Source of the DNA: Oleispira antarctica RB-8
GTDB taxonomy: Bacteria > Pseudomonadota > Gammaproteobacteria > Pseudomonadales > Oceanobacteraceae
Assembly (NCBI GenBank): GCA_000967895.1
Contig: FO203512.1
Span: 631,582-695,581 of the forward strand
Length of the DNA: 64,000 nt
Direction: 5' to 3'
This document shows positions 8,257-18,067 of the stretch, piece by piece. The stretch's first letter is position 1. Every line of letters starts with the position of its first letter. Under the pieces are notes generated by a model. That model had not been told where the DNA came from, made no database searches, and was given only the letters and a program-made list of their open reading frames with translations. The position numbers and the translations under genes are program-made.

Positions 8257-11226
8257 ATGAGCAATAAAGACCAAGCGGGAAAAGTAGAGAGCCAATATAA
8301 GGCGACATTAAACTTGCCAGAAACCAATTTCCCTATGCGTGGAAATTTGGCGCAGCGTGAGCCTGAATTATTGGCCCAATGGCAAGAAATGGGTTTGTAC
8401 AAACAAATTCGTAATGCCCGCTCTGGTCGTGAACAATTTATTTTGCATGATGGCCCTCCGTATGCGAACGGTGATATTCACATTGGCCACGCAGTAAACA
8501 AAGTTTTAAAAGATATTATTGTTAAGTCGAAAACGATGTCTGGCTTTGATGCTCCATATGTTCCTGGTTGGGATTGCCACGGTTTACCGATTGAATTGAA
8601 AGTTGAAGAGTTGGTCGGCAAGGCTGGGGATAAAGTAACTCCGGCTGAGTTCCGTCAGCATTGCCGTGAATACGCGGCTGAGCAAGTAAATGGTCAGCGT
8701 GAAGGTTTTAAGCGTTTGATGGTATTAGGTGATTGGGAGAATCCTTACCTAACCATGGACTTTAAATTCGAAGCCAATATTATTCGTACCCTCGGTAAAA
8801 TCGCGGATAACGGCCACCTAGAGAAAGGCTTTAAGCCGGTTAACTGGTGTATGGATTGTGGTTCTGCATTGGCGGAAGCGGAAGTTGAATACCAAGATAA
8901 AAAATCGATATCTATCGATGTGAAATTTGCGTTTAACGATACGGCGGCTTTGTTAAATGCCTTCGGCGCGGACGCTACTTTGTCTGACTCTCTGTCTAGC
9001 AAAACCGCAAGTATTGTTATCTGGACAACAACACCTTGGACACTACCGGCTAACGAAGCGGTTTCTGTGCATCCTGAATTAGAATATTCCTTGGTTCATA
9101 TCAATACTGGCAGTGAGCAAGATGAAATTCTTGTGTTAGCCACCGCGCTTGTTGAAGACGCAATGAGCCGTTATGGCATCACAGATTTTAACGTGATCGC
9201 TAATGCTGCGGGTTCTGCCTTTGGCCAAAATCTTGAGCAAGATTCAGCGCCTTTTGCTGTGACTCATCCATTTATGACGGTTGCCGGGGCTGCTAAAACA
9301 GTGCCCGTAATTACTGGTACTCACGTCACGGCTGATGCGGGTACGGGCTCGGTTCATACCGCGCCGATGCATGGTGCTGACGATTACGTTGTGTGTAATC
9401 ACTATGGTATTGCTGCCGACACTATGTTGGTCAGCGCTGAAGGTGCTTTCATTAACAACTCAGAACTAGAAAGCTTAGAACTTGCCGGTTTGTCGGTTGC
9501 TGATAAAGGTAACTTCCGCGTCTTAGGTATCTTAGGTGAGAAGGGTGCTTTGATTAAGAAATTAAAAATCGAGCACAGCTACCCGCATTGCTGGCGCCAT
9601 AAAACGCCGATTATTTTCCGCGCGACGCCACAGTGGTTTATCGCCATGGAAGCTAAGAATGCAGAAACGTCTTTGCTATCGCAAGCGATGCATGCGGTTG
9701 AACACGATATTGAATGGCGTCCAACGTGGGGTAAAGCTCGCATTGAAGGCATGATGAATGGCCGTCCTGATTGGTGTATTTCTCGCCAGCGTACTTGGGG
9801 TGTGCCAATTGCCTTATTCGTTCATAAAGAAACCTCTGCTCTGCATCCTGATAGCCAAGCCTTGATTGAAAAGGTTGCGTTAAAGGTAGAAGATAAAGGT
9901 ATTGATGCTTGGTTCGAATTAGAAGTACAAGATCTTCTAAGCGCTGAAGATGCTGAAAATTATGTAAAAGTGACCGATACGTTAGACGTATGGTTTGACT
10001 CGGGAGTGACTCACGCGGCGGTTCTTGATGAGCGTGATGGTTTGCGTTCTCCTGCTGATTTATACCTTGAAGGTTCAGATCAACACCGTGGTTGGTTCCA
10101 ATCGTCATTGTTGACTTCTGTCGCCGCTAAAGGCCAAGCGCCTTATAAAACTGCTTTGACTCACGGCTTCACCGTTGATGCGAAAGGTCGCAAGATGTCG
10201 AAGTCTATCGGTAATACCGTATCGCCTATCGAAGTTATGGATAAGTTAGGCGCTGATATTTTGCGCTGGTGGGTTGCTGATACCGACTACAGCACTGAGA
10301 TGACGGTTTCTGATGAAATATTAAAGCGTAACGCCGATGCGTATCGACGTATTCGTAATACCTGTCGTTTCTTATTGGCTAATATCGCTGGCTTTAATCC
10401 TAAAACGGATTTAGTTGCGGTTGAAGATATGTTGCCATTGGATGCGTGGATTTTAGATCGCGCGACGAATATTGATCTGCAAGTAAAAGCGCTTTATGCC
10501 GATTACAACTTCAGTGGCTTAACCAAGTTACTGATGAACTTTAGCGTAGGTGAGCTCGGATCTTTCTATCTCGATATTATCAAAGATCGCCAGTACACCT
10601 GTAAAGCCGATGGCCTTGCTCGTCGTAGTGCACAAACAGCCTTATATCATATTGCGGAAGCGATGGTTCGTTGGGTTGCTCCGGTATTGAGTTTCACCGC
10701 CGAAGAAATTTGGGATGTATTACCGGTTGCTGTTGATGCGGAAGGTAATAGTCTTGAACGTGAGAAGTCAGTACTGCTTGCCGAATGGTATGAGCTTCCT
10801 GAAGTTAAAGGCTTGAGCCTAGATGATGCTTACTGGCGTCAAATCATGGCGGTTAAAACCGCTGTGAATAAAATATTAGAAGAAGCTCGTGCTGAAAAGA
10901 AAGTTGGTTCTAGCTTAGCGGCTGACGTGACCTTGTATGCCGATGACGCATTAAAAGCTCAGTTAGAAAAGCTAGGTGAAGAACTTCGTTTTGTAACGAT
11001 TACTTCAACAGCTGATGTTAAAGCGTTAGCGTCTGCGGATGAAGCAACAACTCAAAAAACCGATGTTAGTGGTTTACGTTTATCACTATCAGCGTCAACT
11101 GCTGATAAATGTGAACGTTGCTGGCATCACAATGTGACGGTTGGCTTGCATCCTGAACATGCGACTTTATGCAGTCGTTGTGTAACAAATATTGCAGGGG
11201 ATGGCGAAGTACGTCATTTCGCATAA
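8257..11226 (+). CDS. ileS: isoleucyl-tRNA synthetase
   Basis: Class I aminoacyl-tRNA synthetase of 989 residues, slightly longer than the E. coli enzyme. The HIGH signature is at residues 75-78 within [10 protein letters not shown], the editing (CP1) domain contains [10 protein letters not shown] and the GTGSVHTAP segment, and KMSKS is at 646-650. The C-terminus carries the zinc-binding CERCWHH...CSRC element typical of bacterial type-1 IleRS. The adjacent murJ and lspA genes match the conserved ribF-ileS-lspA order. It lies 77 nt downstream of ribF and 23 nt upstream of lspA. Confidence 0.97.
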   Translation: MSNKDQAGKVESQYKATLNLPETNFPMRGNLAQREPELLAQWQEMGLYKQIRNARSGREQFILHDGPPYANGDIHIGHAVNKVLKDIIVKSKTMSGFDAPYVPGWDCHGLPIELKVEELVGKAGDKVTPAEFRQHCREYAAEQVNGQREGFKRLMVLGDWENPYLTMDFKFEANIIRTLGKIADNGHLEKGFKPVNWCMDCGSALAEAEVEYQDKKSISIDVKFAFNDTAALLNAFGADATLSDSLSSKTASIVIWTTTPWTLPANEAVSVHPELEYSLVHINTGSEQDEILVLATALVEDAMSRYGITDFNVIANAAGSAFGQNLEQDSAPFAVTHPFMTVAGAAKTVPVITGTHVTADAGTGSVHTAPMHGADDYVVCNHYGIAADTMLVSAEGAFINNSELESLELAGLSVADKGNFRVLGILGEKGALIKKLKIEHSYPHCWRHKTPIIFRATPQWFIAMEAKNAETSLLSQAMHAVEHDIEWRPTWGKARIEGMMNGRPDWCISRQRTWGVPIALFVHKETSALHPDSQALIEKVALKVEDKGIDAWFELEVQDLLSAEDAENYVKVTDTLDVWFDSGVTHAAVLDERDGLRSPADLYLEGSDQHRGWFQSSLLTSVAAKGQAPYKTALTHGFTVDAKGRKMSKSIGNTVSPIEVMDKLGADILRWWVADTDYSTEMTVSDEILKRNADAYRRIRNTCRFLLANIAGFNPKTDLVAVEDMLPLDAWILDRATNIDLQVKALYADYNFSGLTKLLMNFSVGELGSFYLDIIKDRQYTCKADGLARRSAQTALYHIAEAMVRWVAPVLSFTAEEIWDVLPVAVDAEGNSLEREKSVLLAEWYELPEVKGLSLDDAYWRQIMAVKTAVNKILEEARAEKKVGSSLAADVTLYADDALKAQLEKLGEELRFVTITSTADVKALASADEATTQKTDVSGLRLSLSASTADKCERCWHHNVTVGLHPEHATLCSRCVTNIAGDGEVRHFA

Positions 11227-11249
11227 TTTAAAAAATTGAGAATATTAAA

Positions 11250-11801
11250 ATGAATCAAGAACGCAAGGCTGGGGAACCCTCAGCCATGATTTGGTTGTGG
11301 CTATCGGTCTTCGTGATTGCATTCGACCTGATTACTAAGCAACTAGCTGAAAATTTTTTAACTTATGGTCAGCCTGTACCGATCTTACCGGTATTTGATT
11401 TGACTCTACTTTATAACCCCGGTGCGGCCTTCAGCTTTTTGGCTGGAGAAGATGGCTGGCAGCGTTGGTTTTTTACTGCCATCGCTTTGGGTGTTAGCAC
11501 CATGTTGATTACTTGGTTGTATAAGTTACCCCGTGAAAATAAATGGTTAGCGATTGCGCTAACGCTTATTTTAGGTGGCGCATTGGGTAACTTATTTGAT
11601 CGCTTGGTATATGGCCACGTGATTGATTTTATTTCGGTACATTGGGCAGGTTCTTATTTTCCTGCTTTTAATATTGCCGATAGCGCCATTACCGTTGGCG
11701 CTGTTATGTTAGGCCTAGATGTAGTATTTGAAGCTCGTCGAGAAAAAACAGCGGCAAAAGCCACTGTTGATTCGCACTCTAAAGTTAAAGGTAAAGAATA
11801 A
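11250..11801 (+). CDS. lspA: lipoprotein signal peptidase (signal peptidase II)
   Basis: Inner-membrane aspartyl protease of 183 residues with four predicted membrane helices. It cleaves signal peptides from diacylglyceryl-modified prolipoproteins. Conserved blocks are FDLITKQ, YNPGAAFSFL, GNLFDRLVYGHVIDF and FNIADS; the catalytic pair is Asp126 and Asp144 by alignment to the family. The tail after the last helix is a charged, probably cytosolic, extension of about 25 residues. Its stop codon overlaps the fkpB start by one base (TAATG), indicating coupled translation. Likely clients in this window include BamD and the lipoprotein at 61590. Confidence 0.95.
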   Translation: MNQERKAGEPSAMIWLWLSVFVIAFDLITKQLAENFLTYGQPVPILPVFDLTLLYNPGAAFSFLAGEDGWQRWFFTAIALGVSTMLITWLYKLPRENKWLAIALTLILGGALGNLFDRLVYGHVIDFISVHWAGSYFPAFNIADSAITVGAVMLGLDVVFEARREKTAAKATVDSHSKVKGKE

Positions 11802-12268
11802 TGTCTGATTCTATTCAAACGATTGCTGCTGATTCTAAAGTATCGATGCATTTTGCATTGCGTATGGAAGGTATTGCAACGGATGGCACACGTAAAAAAG
11901 ACGAAGTCGATTCAACCTTTAATACCAAACCCGCTGAGTTTGTATTAGGCGATGGCAATTTATTACCCGGTTTCGAAGAATTTTTAATCGGTCTAACCGT
12001 GGGCGATCATAAAACGTTTAACGTGCCAGCGGAAAAAGCGTTTGGCCAAACCAATCCACAAAATATTCAAGAAATGAAACGCTCAAGTTTTGCTGTGGAT
12101 ATGCCTTTATCCCCTGGCTTAGTCGTTTCATTTGCGGATGCCGCGAAAGCAGAATTGCCGGGCGTGATTAAATCGATTGATGGCGATTATGTGACGGTCG
12201 ATTTTAATCATCCATTAGCTGGTAAAAATTTAGAATTTGAAGTTCAGGTTCTTGCGGTGGAAGCTTAA
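11801..12268 (+). CDS. fkpB: FKBP-type peptidyl-prolyl isomerase (FkpB/SlpA type)
   Basis: 155-residue SlyD/SlpA-family protein: an FKBP half-domain ([19 protein letters not shown]), the inserted-flap domain ([11 protein letters not shown] through the [21 protein letters not shown] segment), then return to the FKBP core. The His/Cys-rich metal-binding tail of SlyD is absent, which supports FkpB. It probably assists prolyl isomerisation and folding in the cytosol. Translationally coupled to lspA by a 1-nt overlap and two bases from ispH, matching the conserved lspA-fkpB-ispH run. Confidence 0.93.
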   Translation: MSDSIQTIAADSKVSMHFALRMEGIATDGTRKKDEVDSTFNTKPAEFVLGDGNLLPGFEEFLIGLTVGDHKTFNVPAEKAFGQTNPQNIQEMKRSSFAVDMPLSPGLVVSFADAAKAELPGVIKSIDGDYVTVDFNHPLAGKNLEFEVQVLAVEA

Positions 12269-12270
12269 TT

Positions 12271-13218
12271 ATGAAAATAAAAATGGCGAACCCGCGTGGT
12301 TTTTGCGCCGGTGTTGATCGTGCAATTGATATCGTAAATCGTGCTTTGGATTTATTCGAGCCCCCTATCTATGTTCGTCATGAAGTCGTGCACAACAAGT
12401 TTGTGGTGAATGGTTTACGTGAGCGCGGCGCTGTCTTTGTTGATGAACTACATGAAGTACCAGACGATAGTATCGTAATTTTCTCTGCTCACGGTGTTTC
12501 ACAAACCGTGCGTAATGAAGCGACTGATCGTGGCTTAAAAGTATTTGATGCAACGTGCCCGCTGGTGACTAAAGTTCATTTAGAGGTCAGCCGTTATAGC
12601 GCTGATGGCAGCGAGTGTATTTTGATTGGACATAAAGGTCACCCAGAAGTCGAAGGTACTATGGGTCAGTACGATCACTCTAATGGTGGCAATATCTATC
12701 TGGTTGAAGATGAAGAAGATGTGGCGGCGTTAGAAGTCGAAAACCCAGCCGCACTTTATTACGTCACACAAACCACACTCTCAATGGACGATACCGCCAG
12801 AGTCATTGAAGCCCTACGCGCTAAGTTTGAAAAAATCGAAGGCCCGCGTAAAGATGATATTTGTTATGCCACGCAAAATCGCCAAGACGCAGTAAAAGTT
12901 TTAGCCACAGGCACTGAATTATTATTGGTAGTTGGCTCGCCAAATAGCTCCAATTCCAATCGTTTACGCGAACTGGGTGAGCGTATGGGCGCAAAAGCGT
13001 ATTTAATTGATAGCGCTGAAGAGATTCAAAAAGAATGGCTAGACGGCGTGGAAAGCGTTGGTATTACAGCCGGTGCTTCCGCTCCTGAGGTACTTGTGCA
13101 ATCGGTGGTTGATCGCTTGAAAGAATGGGGCGGTGAAGTGCCAGAAGAGTTACAGGGGCAGGAAGAGAATGTTGTGTTTTCTTTGCCGCAAGAGCTTAGG
13201 CTGACTGATATCAGCTAA
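12271..13218 (+). CDS. ispH: 4-hydroxy-3-methylbut-2-enyl diphosphate reductase
   Basis: 315-residue iron-sulfur enzyme of the last MEP-pathway step, making IPP and DMAPP from HMBPP. The three cluster cysteines are Cys12 (GFCAGV), Cys96 (DATCPL) and Cys198 (DICYAT), at the family positions; other conserved segments are [17 protein letters not shown] and [10 protein letters not shown]. It is the last gene of the murJ-to-ispH run. Its stop codon lies in the 3' arm of an intrinsic terminator, so the end of the coding sequence doubles as terminator. Confidence 0.97.
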   Translation: MKIKMANPRGFCAGVDRAIDIVNRALDLFEPPIYVRHEVVHNKFVVNGLRERGAVFVDELHEVPDDSIVIFSAHGVSQTVRNEATDRGLKVFDATCPLVTKVHLEVSRYSADGSECILIGHKGHPEVEGTMGQYDHSNGGNIYLVEDEEDVAALEVENPAALYYVTQTTLSMDDTARVIEALRAKFEKIEGPRKDDICYATQNRQDAVKVLATGTELLLVVGSPNSSNSNRLRELGERMGAKAYLIDSAEEIQKEWLDGVESVGITAGASAPEVLVQSVVDRLKEWGGEVPEELQGQEENVVFSLPQELRLTDIS

Positions 13219-13230
13219 GCTCTTTTATTT
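13191..13230 (+). terminator. intrinsic terminator overlapping the ispH stop codon
   Basis: Stem 13191-13204 (one bulged G at 13200) with 13211-13223, loop of 6 nt, followed by TTTATTT at 13224-13230. The 13-bp stem is formed by the last ispH codons and includes its TAA at 13216-13218. It should end the murJ-ispH transcript. Confidence 0.75.
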
Positions 13231-13240
13231 ACAATAGCTA

Positions 13241-13264
13241 ATGAACTAGATTTCTCTAGTTCAT
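13241..13264. terminator. hairpin at the 3' end of pilY1
   Basis: A perfect 10-bp stem (13241-13250 with 13255-13264) and 4-nt loop in the gap between convergent ispH and pilY1; the pilY1 stop at 13256-13258 lies in one arm. In the pilY1 direction there is no long U-tract, so it may be a terminator or a 3'-end stabiliser. Confidence 0.45.
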
Positions 13265-16200
13265 CTTCCAGTAAGTTTTCTTTATTTGGCTAGCACATTC
13301 TATACCGCTATCTATGATTTCAGCACCAATGATAATAATTGGCTTGCCCGCACATGATTTTTTTGGATTTGTGCCAGGCTTTCCTGGGTCAGGAAATATT
13401 AAAATTGGCTGTGGAGGGATCCCTGTTTGATTTAAATCATCACCTATAACAGTGATAGTATCGGCAGTTGGAATTGCAGCAGTACGATCCCCATATTTAG
13501 GCATAATGGTATAAGTCCTAGCAAAACCAACATTAGGCTCACAGCTAATAGTGGTAAGACCACCATTAGGTCTGTAAGTTGTAAGAAACACTTTATTGTC
13601 AGCAGTAATGGAGCGCGCTAGTACTTTTTCACCTGAAGCTGTTAGGACGTAGTAAAAACCTTTTGGTTTTGTGTTGTCTGCTGAAAGATCAAGTACTGGG
13701 TCTACAATAGCTGAGTTAAGTAATTCACTTTCTGTAACGGTTGTATAAAACGTTAATTCAGTCGCTTTTGTAGGTTTACTGGTAATATTGAAATCGTTTA
13801 TTAGATAAAAGCGATTCTGAACGCGTGTATCTAAAGGATGTGCTCGATAGCCTGAACCAATACTGAGCTGAAAGTGGGGTTTGGCTAATGACTTTTTATC
13901 GTCAATGTAAGCGACATCAACTGTATTGTAGAAACGAATATTATTTGTTTTACCTTCATTCATATCGGCAATTAGTCCGCCATAAGCAATCATACTGGTG
14001 CCACTCGCGGGTTCATTATCTAAATCTATGCGCCAGATTCGGCCACCAGTATCAGAGCTGTAGATAAGATCTGCTAGGCCATCTCTATTAGTATCCAGAA
14101 CGACTAAATCACTAACAATGCTATTAGTCATTTCAGTAAGATTGAGTTCTGCATCTTTATTTGAAGCACTCCATAAATATTCACCAGTTGCTGCATTAAC
14201 CATAAATATAGCATTTCCCATAGTGGTTTCTTTACGAGTAGCTGGTCCAACCCCGCAGTTCAGTGAAGCGCTATTACCAACGCAATCTTCAACATTTCTA
14301 TCGTAGCCACCACCAAAAAATAAAACGTTCTGCTCTGAGCCTTTCCATTTTACTTTAGCAGGTATCATTTTCGACCAGGTTTGTCCTAACTTTTTAAATT
14401 TCCCTTCACCTCCATCAATTTGCCATAAATATTGCGGAGCTGAAAGATCACTAACATCAAGTGCATAATAATTACGACCACCACGGCGCATTGAGGCGTA
14501 AAGGTGGATATATTCTTTTGTTTCGATATTGTTTGTTTTATCCAGCAAGATTCCGTTACCGTTGAGGTCATTATGATAAAATGACATAGGGCCATCAAGG
14601 CCATACTTTTTGCCGGTGTCGCCGTTATAATATGGCTTAATGTTCTTTAATAATTCTTTAGGAATAAAAGAAAATAATTCTTTAGGCTCAGTTGTAGAGG
14701 AATCTAAGTCTGGTGAAAATGCATGTAAATAACCTGAATTAGTACTGAGAAATACTACACTATCATCAAGTGTGTAATTGATAATAACAGGTTGGCTATG
14801 AAGAGGATCTTCCATAAACGGACGAGGGTCTTCAAATTCAGCCGTTGAGGTACTTGTGTCAGTGCCTTTATCTTCATTATTTACATCAACGCCAGACGCC
14901 CATAAAATCATTTTATCTCTTTCTTGAGGAGTTGTATTAATACCTAGTTTAAGCATTTCATTGTTAATATAGTTGTCAAGATTGGTGTTGTCAGGGTGAA
15001 TACGATTTCCTTCAACGGTTAAGTCTGAGTTTCCTAAGAAAGTCGTTACCATTCGACCATTTTTTTCAGAAATTTTCGCGGGTAATCTTAAGCGGCTTGC
15101 CATTCCTCCTTTATTGACTGCTTTACCATCGGCATCTCCGATAGTCCAGTAACTGTGTGAGGTGTCACTAAAAAAACCTGTAGTAGGACTTACAGCATTT
15201 ACGCTTTTAGTATCATAAATAACGTCACCAATTAAACGATAGCGTTTTAAATTACCTTTCCAATTGGCATTTTTTTCTGGGCTAAATACTGAATAGTATA
15301 ATTCGTCATTGTGTTGTAAACGATTATAAGAATTAACTGAAATTGCTGGTGCAGTAAATGTTGAATCATTCTTAATTATGCCACCGAAGAGCTTTGTTAA
15401 TTCTGTTTTTAATTCAGCAGCATTGCTTGCTGCATAGTAGTTTTTGGGTACTTGGTTACCACTACTATCTTCTTTATAAGGAACGTAGAGTAAGCCTGTT
15501 TTGCTGTCTGTTTCTAGAGGTGTGCCATAAAGGGCAATGTTTTTTAATTTATTCAGAGCTTTGCCAGCTACAAATCCTCCAACAGTATGAAATGTAGCAC
15601 CTTGAATACCTGGTATGCTGGTGCTAGGTGCTAAGTCAGTTAATTGTCCTAAAAGAGCAAGTTCTTCAGCGCATGTGCCTGATTTATCATAATAATAATA
15701 ATAATATAGACCTTTGATTTTGCCATGGTAGTAGTAAACGGTACCGTCATCAGAGGTGGGATTATCACCATAATATTGATTATAAGCATTATACAATTTG
15801 GTATCTGTCAGGGTGTTACATTCTGGAACACTTGTATCAGCGACTAAGGTATCTTTTCTATCATGGGTTAAATTATTAAACTTGCTAAGTATACCGTTAT
15901 TGGATTCTTCATCTGCAGAAGGTTCTCCATCAGAGAAAAGAACAATATGATTTGTTTGGCATTCATTAACTATAGGACTTTTGTAGCGGCCATTTTTTTT
16001 TGAGCTTGCAATTGAGTTAGTACCATATAAAGGAGTGTCTCCTTTTAAGTATCGTAGGGCTTCGTCTAGAGACTCAGTAATGGGTGTGCCACCATCCGCT
16101 CCGTAAAGGTTCATTTTTGTTTTAAACTCTGTCACTGCACTGGACAGTGGAGTCATCGGCATATCTACGCTTGCTCCCTGATTTGATGAGTTAAAACTCA

Positions 16201-16474
16201 TTAATGCAATATTGAAATCTTTATCATCATCAGCGGCGGACTCTTCAATTACTTCGATAGCGACCTCTTTAACTGTTTTCAATCGTGTCTTACCGTTGAC
16301 ATTTTCACTCATACTACCTGAGGTATCCATGATGAAAATAATATTAGGAATGCTTTTGCTTCTGTCTACGGCGCTGCCTAAATAAATTTCAGTATCGTCA
16401 GCTTGAGTAAACAATGGGGCGAAAGAAATTGTTATGGCACTAATATGTAAGAATTTAATGAATATGTTTCGCAT
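13256..16474 (-). CDS. pilY1: type IV pilus tip adhesin PilY1
   Basis: Exported protein of 1072 residues with a signal peptide (cut after about residue 25, TQA). The N-terminal half is a von Willebrand A domain with MIDAS motif D50-T-S-G-S; the C-terminal half is a PilC/PilY1 beta-propeller (MRRGGRNYYALDVSD, and a calcium-binding loop DTNRDGLAD near residues 793-801 followed by DTGGRIWRIDL). PilY1 caps the minor-pilin complex at the pilus tip, is needed for pilus assembly and signals surface contact. Its start overlaps the preceding small gene by one base (TAATG). A run of six identical Tyr codons lies in the VWA half (15689-15706). Confidence 0.95.
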   Translation of the reverse strand: MRNIFIKFLHISAITISFAPLFTQADDTEIYLGSAVDRSKSIPNIIFIMDTSGSMSENVNGKTRLKTVKEVAIEVIEESAADDDKDFNIALMSFNSSNQGASVDMPMTPLSSAVTEFKTKMNLYGADGGTPITESLDEALRYLKGDTPLYGTNSIASSKKNGRYKSPIVNECQTNHIVLFSDGEPSADEESNNGILSKFNNLTHDRKDTLVADTSVPECNTLTDTKLYNAYNQYYGDNPTSDDGTVYYYHGKIKGLYYYYYYDKSGTCAEELALLGQLTDLAPSTSIPGIQGATFHTVGGFVAGKALNKLKNIALYGTPLETDSKTGLLYVPYKEDSSGNQVPKNYYAASNAAELKTELTKLFGGIIKNDSTFTAPAISVNSYNRLQHNDELYYSVFSPEKNANWKGNLKRYRLIGDVIYDTKSVNAVSPTTGFFSDTSHSYWTIGDADGKAVNKGGMASRLRLPAKISEKNGRMVTTFLGNSDLTVEGNRIHPDNTNLDNYINNEMLKLGINTTPQERDKMILWASGVDVNNEDKGTDTSTSTAEFEDPRPFMEDPLHSQPVIINYTLDDSVVFLSTNSGYLHAFSPDLDSSTTEPKELFSFIPKELLKNIKPYYNGDTGKKYGLDGPMSFYHNDLNGNGILLDKTNNIETKEYIHLYASMRRGGRNYYALDVSDLSAPQYLWQIDGGEGKFKKLGQTWSKMIPAKVKWKGSEQNVLFFGGGYDRNVEDCVGNSASLNCGVGPATRKETTMGNAIFMVNAATGEYLWSASNKDAELNLTEMTNSIVSDLVVLDTNRDGLADLIYSSDTGGRIWRIDLDNEPASGTSMIAYGGLIADMNEGKTNNIRFYNTVDVAYIDDKKSLAKPHFQLSIGSGYRAHPLDTRVQNRFYLINDFNITSKPTKATELTFYTTVTESELLNSAIVDPVLDLSADNTKPKGFYYVLTASGEKVLARSITADNKVFLTTYRPNGGLTTISCEPNVGFARTYTIMPKYGDRTAAIPTADTITVIGDDLNQTGIPPQPILIFPDPGKPGTNPKKSCAGKPIIIIGAEIIDSGIECASQIKKTYWKMN

Positions 16475-16908
16475 TATTTTATTCCTCCAGTACTGGCGGG
16501 GTTGTTAATTATTGGCATTGGTGTGGATGAAAATTCATCATTAGGGCTTGCGCCTAAATATAAATAAATAATCATGCCTTTACTGCGATTTACGGCTAAG
16601 CGCAATTGGGACACTTTCTTGCCCAATAAAATTTCTGTTAATTTTGTTTTCTCGAGAGGCTGCCCCATTATCTTTAATTCAGCTTCAGGACTTAGTTGAT
16701 AAATTTTTCGAATGCAAATCTTACATAACTTTACTTGTAGCTTTGATGGTGAGCCTGATTGATAAGCTGCGATTTTCAAGTTACTAGCAGGAATTAGATA
16801 GCTGACAACAGGCATGCTTGAATCAAGCGAATCTGGATCTACAAGAGAAGAGTCCGCATGGCTAGCAGAAAAGAAAAAATACAAGGTAATAGTTAATAAA
16901 TATTTCAT
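16474..16908 (-). CDS. small exported protein between pilX and pilY1
   Basis: 144 residues from the ATG at 16908, chosen because it has a GAAGG ribosome-binding site and is followed at once by a signal peptide (MKYLLTITLYFFFSASHA). An upstream ATG at 16953 would add 15 residues, overlap pilX and bury the signal peptide. The mature part has a Cys-x2-Cys pair (KLCKICIRK), strands typical of a small periplasmic domain, and a Pro/Asn-rich tail. I do not recognise the family. Its position, translationally coupled to pilY1, resembles that of small accessory genes such as pilY2 in Pseudomonas, but similarity to PilY2 is not evident to me. Confidence 0.75.
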   Translation of the reverse strand: MKYLLTITLYFFFSASHADSSLVDPDSLDSSMPVVSYLIPASNLKIAAYQSGSPSKLQVKLCKICIRKIYQLSPEAELKIMGQPLEKTKLTEILLGKKVSQLRLAVNRSKGMIIYLYLGASPNDEFSSTPMPIINNPASTGGIK

Positions 16909-16933
16909 ATAAACCTTCAGTTTGGTTGAGTAA

Positions 16934-17467
16934 TTAAATAGACGTTGGGCCAATTAATTCAACTCCTAGTGATTGAGACGATAAATTGTAGCCGCCATTA
17001 GGGAGGCTGGAGTCTGCATTGATTTCAAATTTATAAGTCGAAAAACCACCTACACTATACCCCGAAGTGAAGAGTGGTTGACCTTTATGGATGAGGTTGC
17101 TGGATACTTGAAGGCTTTTAGTATTGTTTATATTTTTATTTTTGTAGGTCGATATGACCGTAGTATCAGATACACCAAAGGATTTTTTCCCTTCGGAGTT
17201 CAGTGTGAAAGTATCTAGAGCTTTCGTCAAATCACTTGTTGCTGAACCGGAATTGTAAGTTACAAAAATTTCTTCAAGTTCACTACTTACTATATTAAAT
17301 CCAGATTCTGTATGTTGAATATTAGCGACTATACGAGTTTGTAAGTTCGTGCGTTGCAGTGATGTGATGGATATAAGGGTGATTGCGGTTAGCAATACAA
17401 GAGAGATGATAAGTGCTGATCCTTTCTCTTTAAGTGCCTTATGTGGGCTATTTTTTAGACTGTTCAT
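16934..17467 (-). CDS. pilX: minor pilin PilX
   Basis: 177 residues with a PilX-type N-terminus: a charged leader with GSALIISLVLLTAITLI forming the pilin-like transmembrane helix without the classic GFTLIE prepilin site (here KGSALII). PilX-family proteins join the initiation complex at the pilus tip with PilV, PilW, FimU and PilY1. The globular C-terminal part is poorly conserved. The gene ends 25 nt before the next small gene and begins 112 nt after pilE, so pilE is placed before pilX, unlike the Pseudomonas order in which pilE is last. Confidence 0.85.
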   Translation of the reverse strand: MNSLKNSPHKALKEKGSALIISLVLLTAITLISITSLQRTNLQTRIVANIQHTESGFNIVSSELEEIFVTYNSGSATSDLTKALDTFTLNSEGKKSFGVSDTTVISTYKNKNINNTKSLQVSSNLIHKGQPLFTSGYSVGGFSTYKFEINADSSLPNGGYNLSSQSLGVELIGPTSI

Positions 17468-17579
17468 TCTGGCAATATTCCCAGTTTAGTTATTGATGTT
17501 GAAAGCTGTGATCTTGCAAACTATGTAATTAAAATACCCGCGCTGATCATTTTCTAGGAAGTAGTCATATGCATACTAG

Positions 17580-18050
17580 TTAAGAACTAGAGTTACCCTG
17601 CCAATCTTCTTTTTTCCCAGAAGCATTTGTATATTGTCTTCTGCCACGGTTATCCATAAGAAAGCTGCCATCTTCCGCTTGTGCACCATTAGGAGTTGCA
17701 ACAAGCATATAGCAAAGATCTAAGCCTTTGTTCGCGCTGCTAGTATCGATATCTGCATATGGGTCAGGATTTTCACCAGGGCTCTTTTTGCACACTTGTG
17801 CTGTCACCGTATATTTTCCTATTATTGTTGGATCATCAAAACCGAGATCAGATAAATTGTCGGTATAAGCAAAATTTTTCATATGATAGTTTTCTTGCAA
17901 CCTTTCTATGCTCAATAAGTCAGCTTGAGTTGTATTACGATGTCCCTTTTGAACATATTGAGTGTACATAGACATAGATGCAGTCGATAAAATGCCAATA
18001 ATTGCAACTACAACCATCAGTTCTATTAAAGTAAAGCCTTGGGTTTTCAT
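17580..18050 (-). CDS. pilE: minor pilin PilE
   Basis: 156-residue type IV pilin-like protein: short leader ending in Gly, prepilin peptidase site QGFTLIELMVVVAIIGIL with Glu at +5, then about 20 hydrophobic residues. The C-terminal half contains a Cys pair (QVCKK...DLCYML) of the disulfide-loop type and a conserved-looking LMDNRGRRQY segment, as in PilE/ComP-like minor pilins. It is probably processed by PilD and incorporated into the pilus or its priming complex. It follows pilW by 17 nt. Confidence 0.85.
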   Translation of the reverse strand: MKTQGFTLIELMVVVAIIGILSTASMSMYTQYVQKGHRNTTQADLLSIERLQENYHMKNFAYTDNLSDLGFDDPTIIGKYTVTAQVCKKSPGENPDPYADIDTSSANKGLDLCYMLVATPNGAQAEDGSFLMDNRGRRQYTNASGKKEDWQGNSSS

Positions 18051-18067
18051 TTCAATCAGTCCTGAAT

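Noticed and set aside
9653-10108. 151-residue open frame on the minus strand inside ileS
   Set aside because: Antisense to conserved IleRS coding sequence, no recognisable features.
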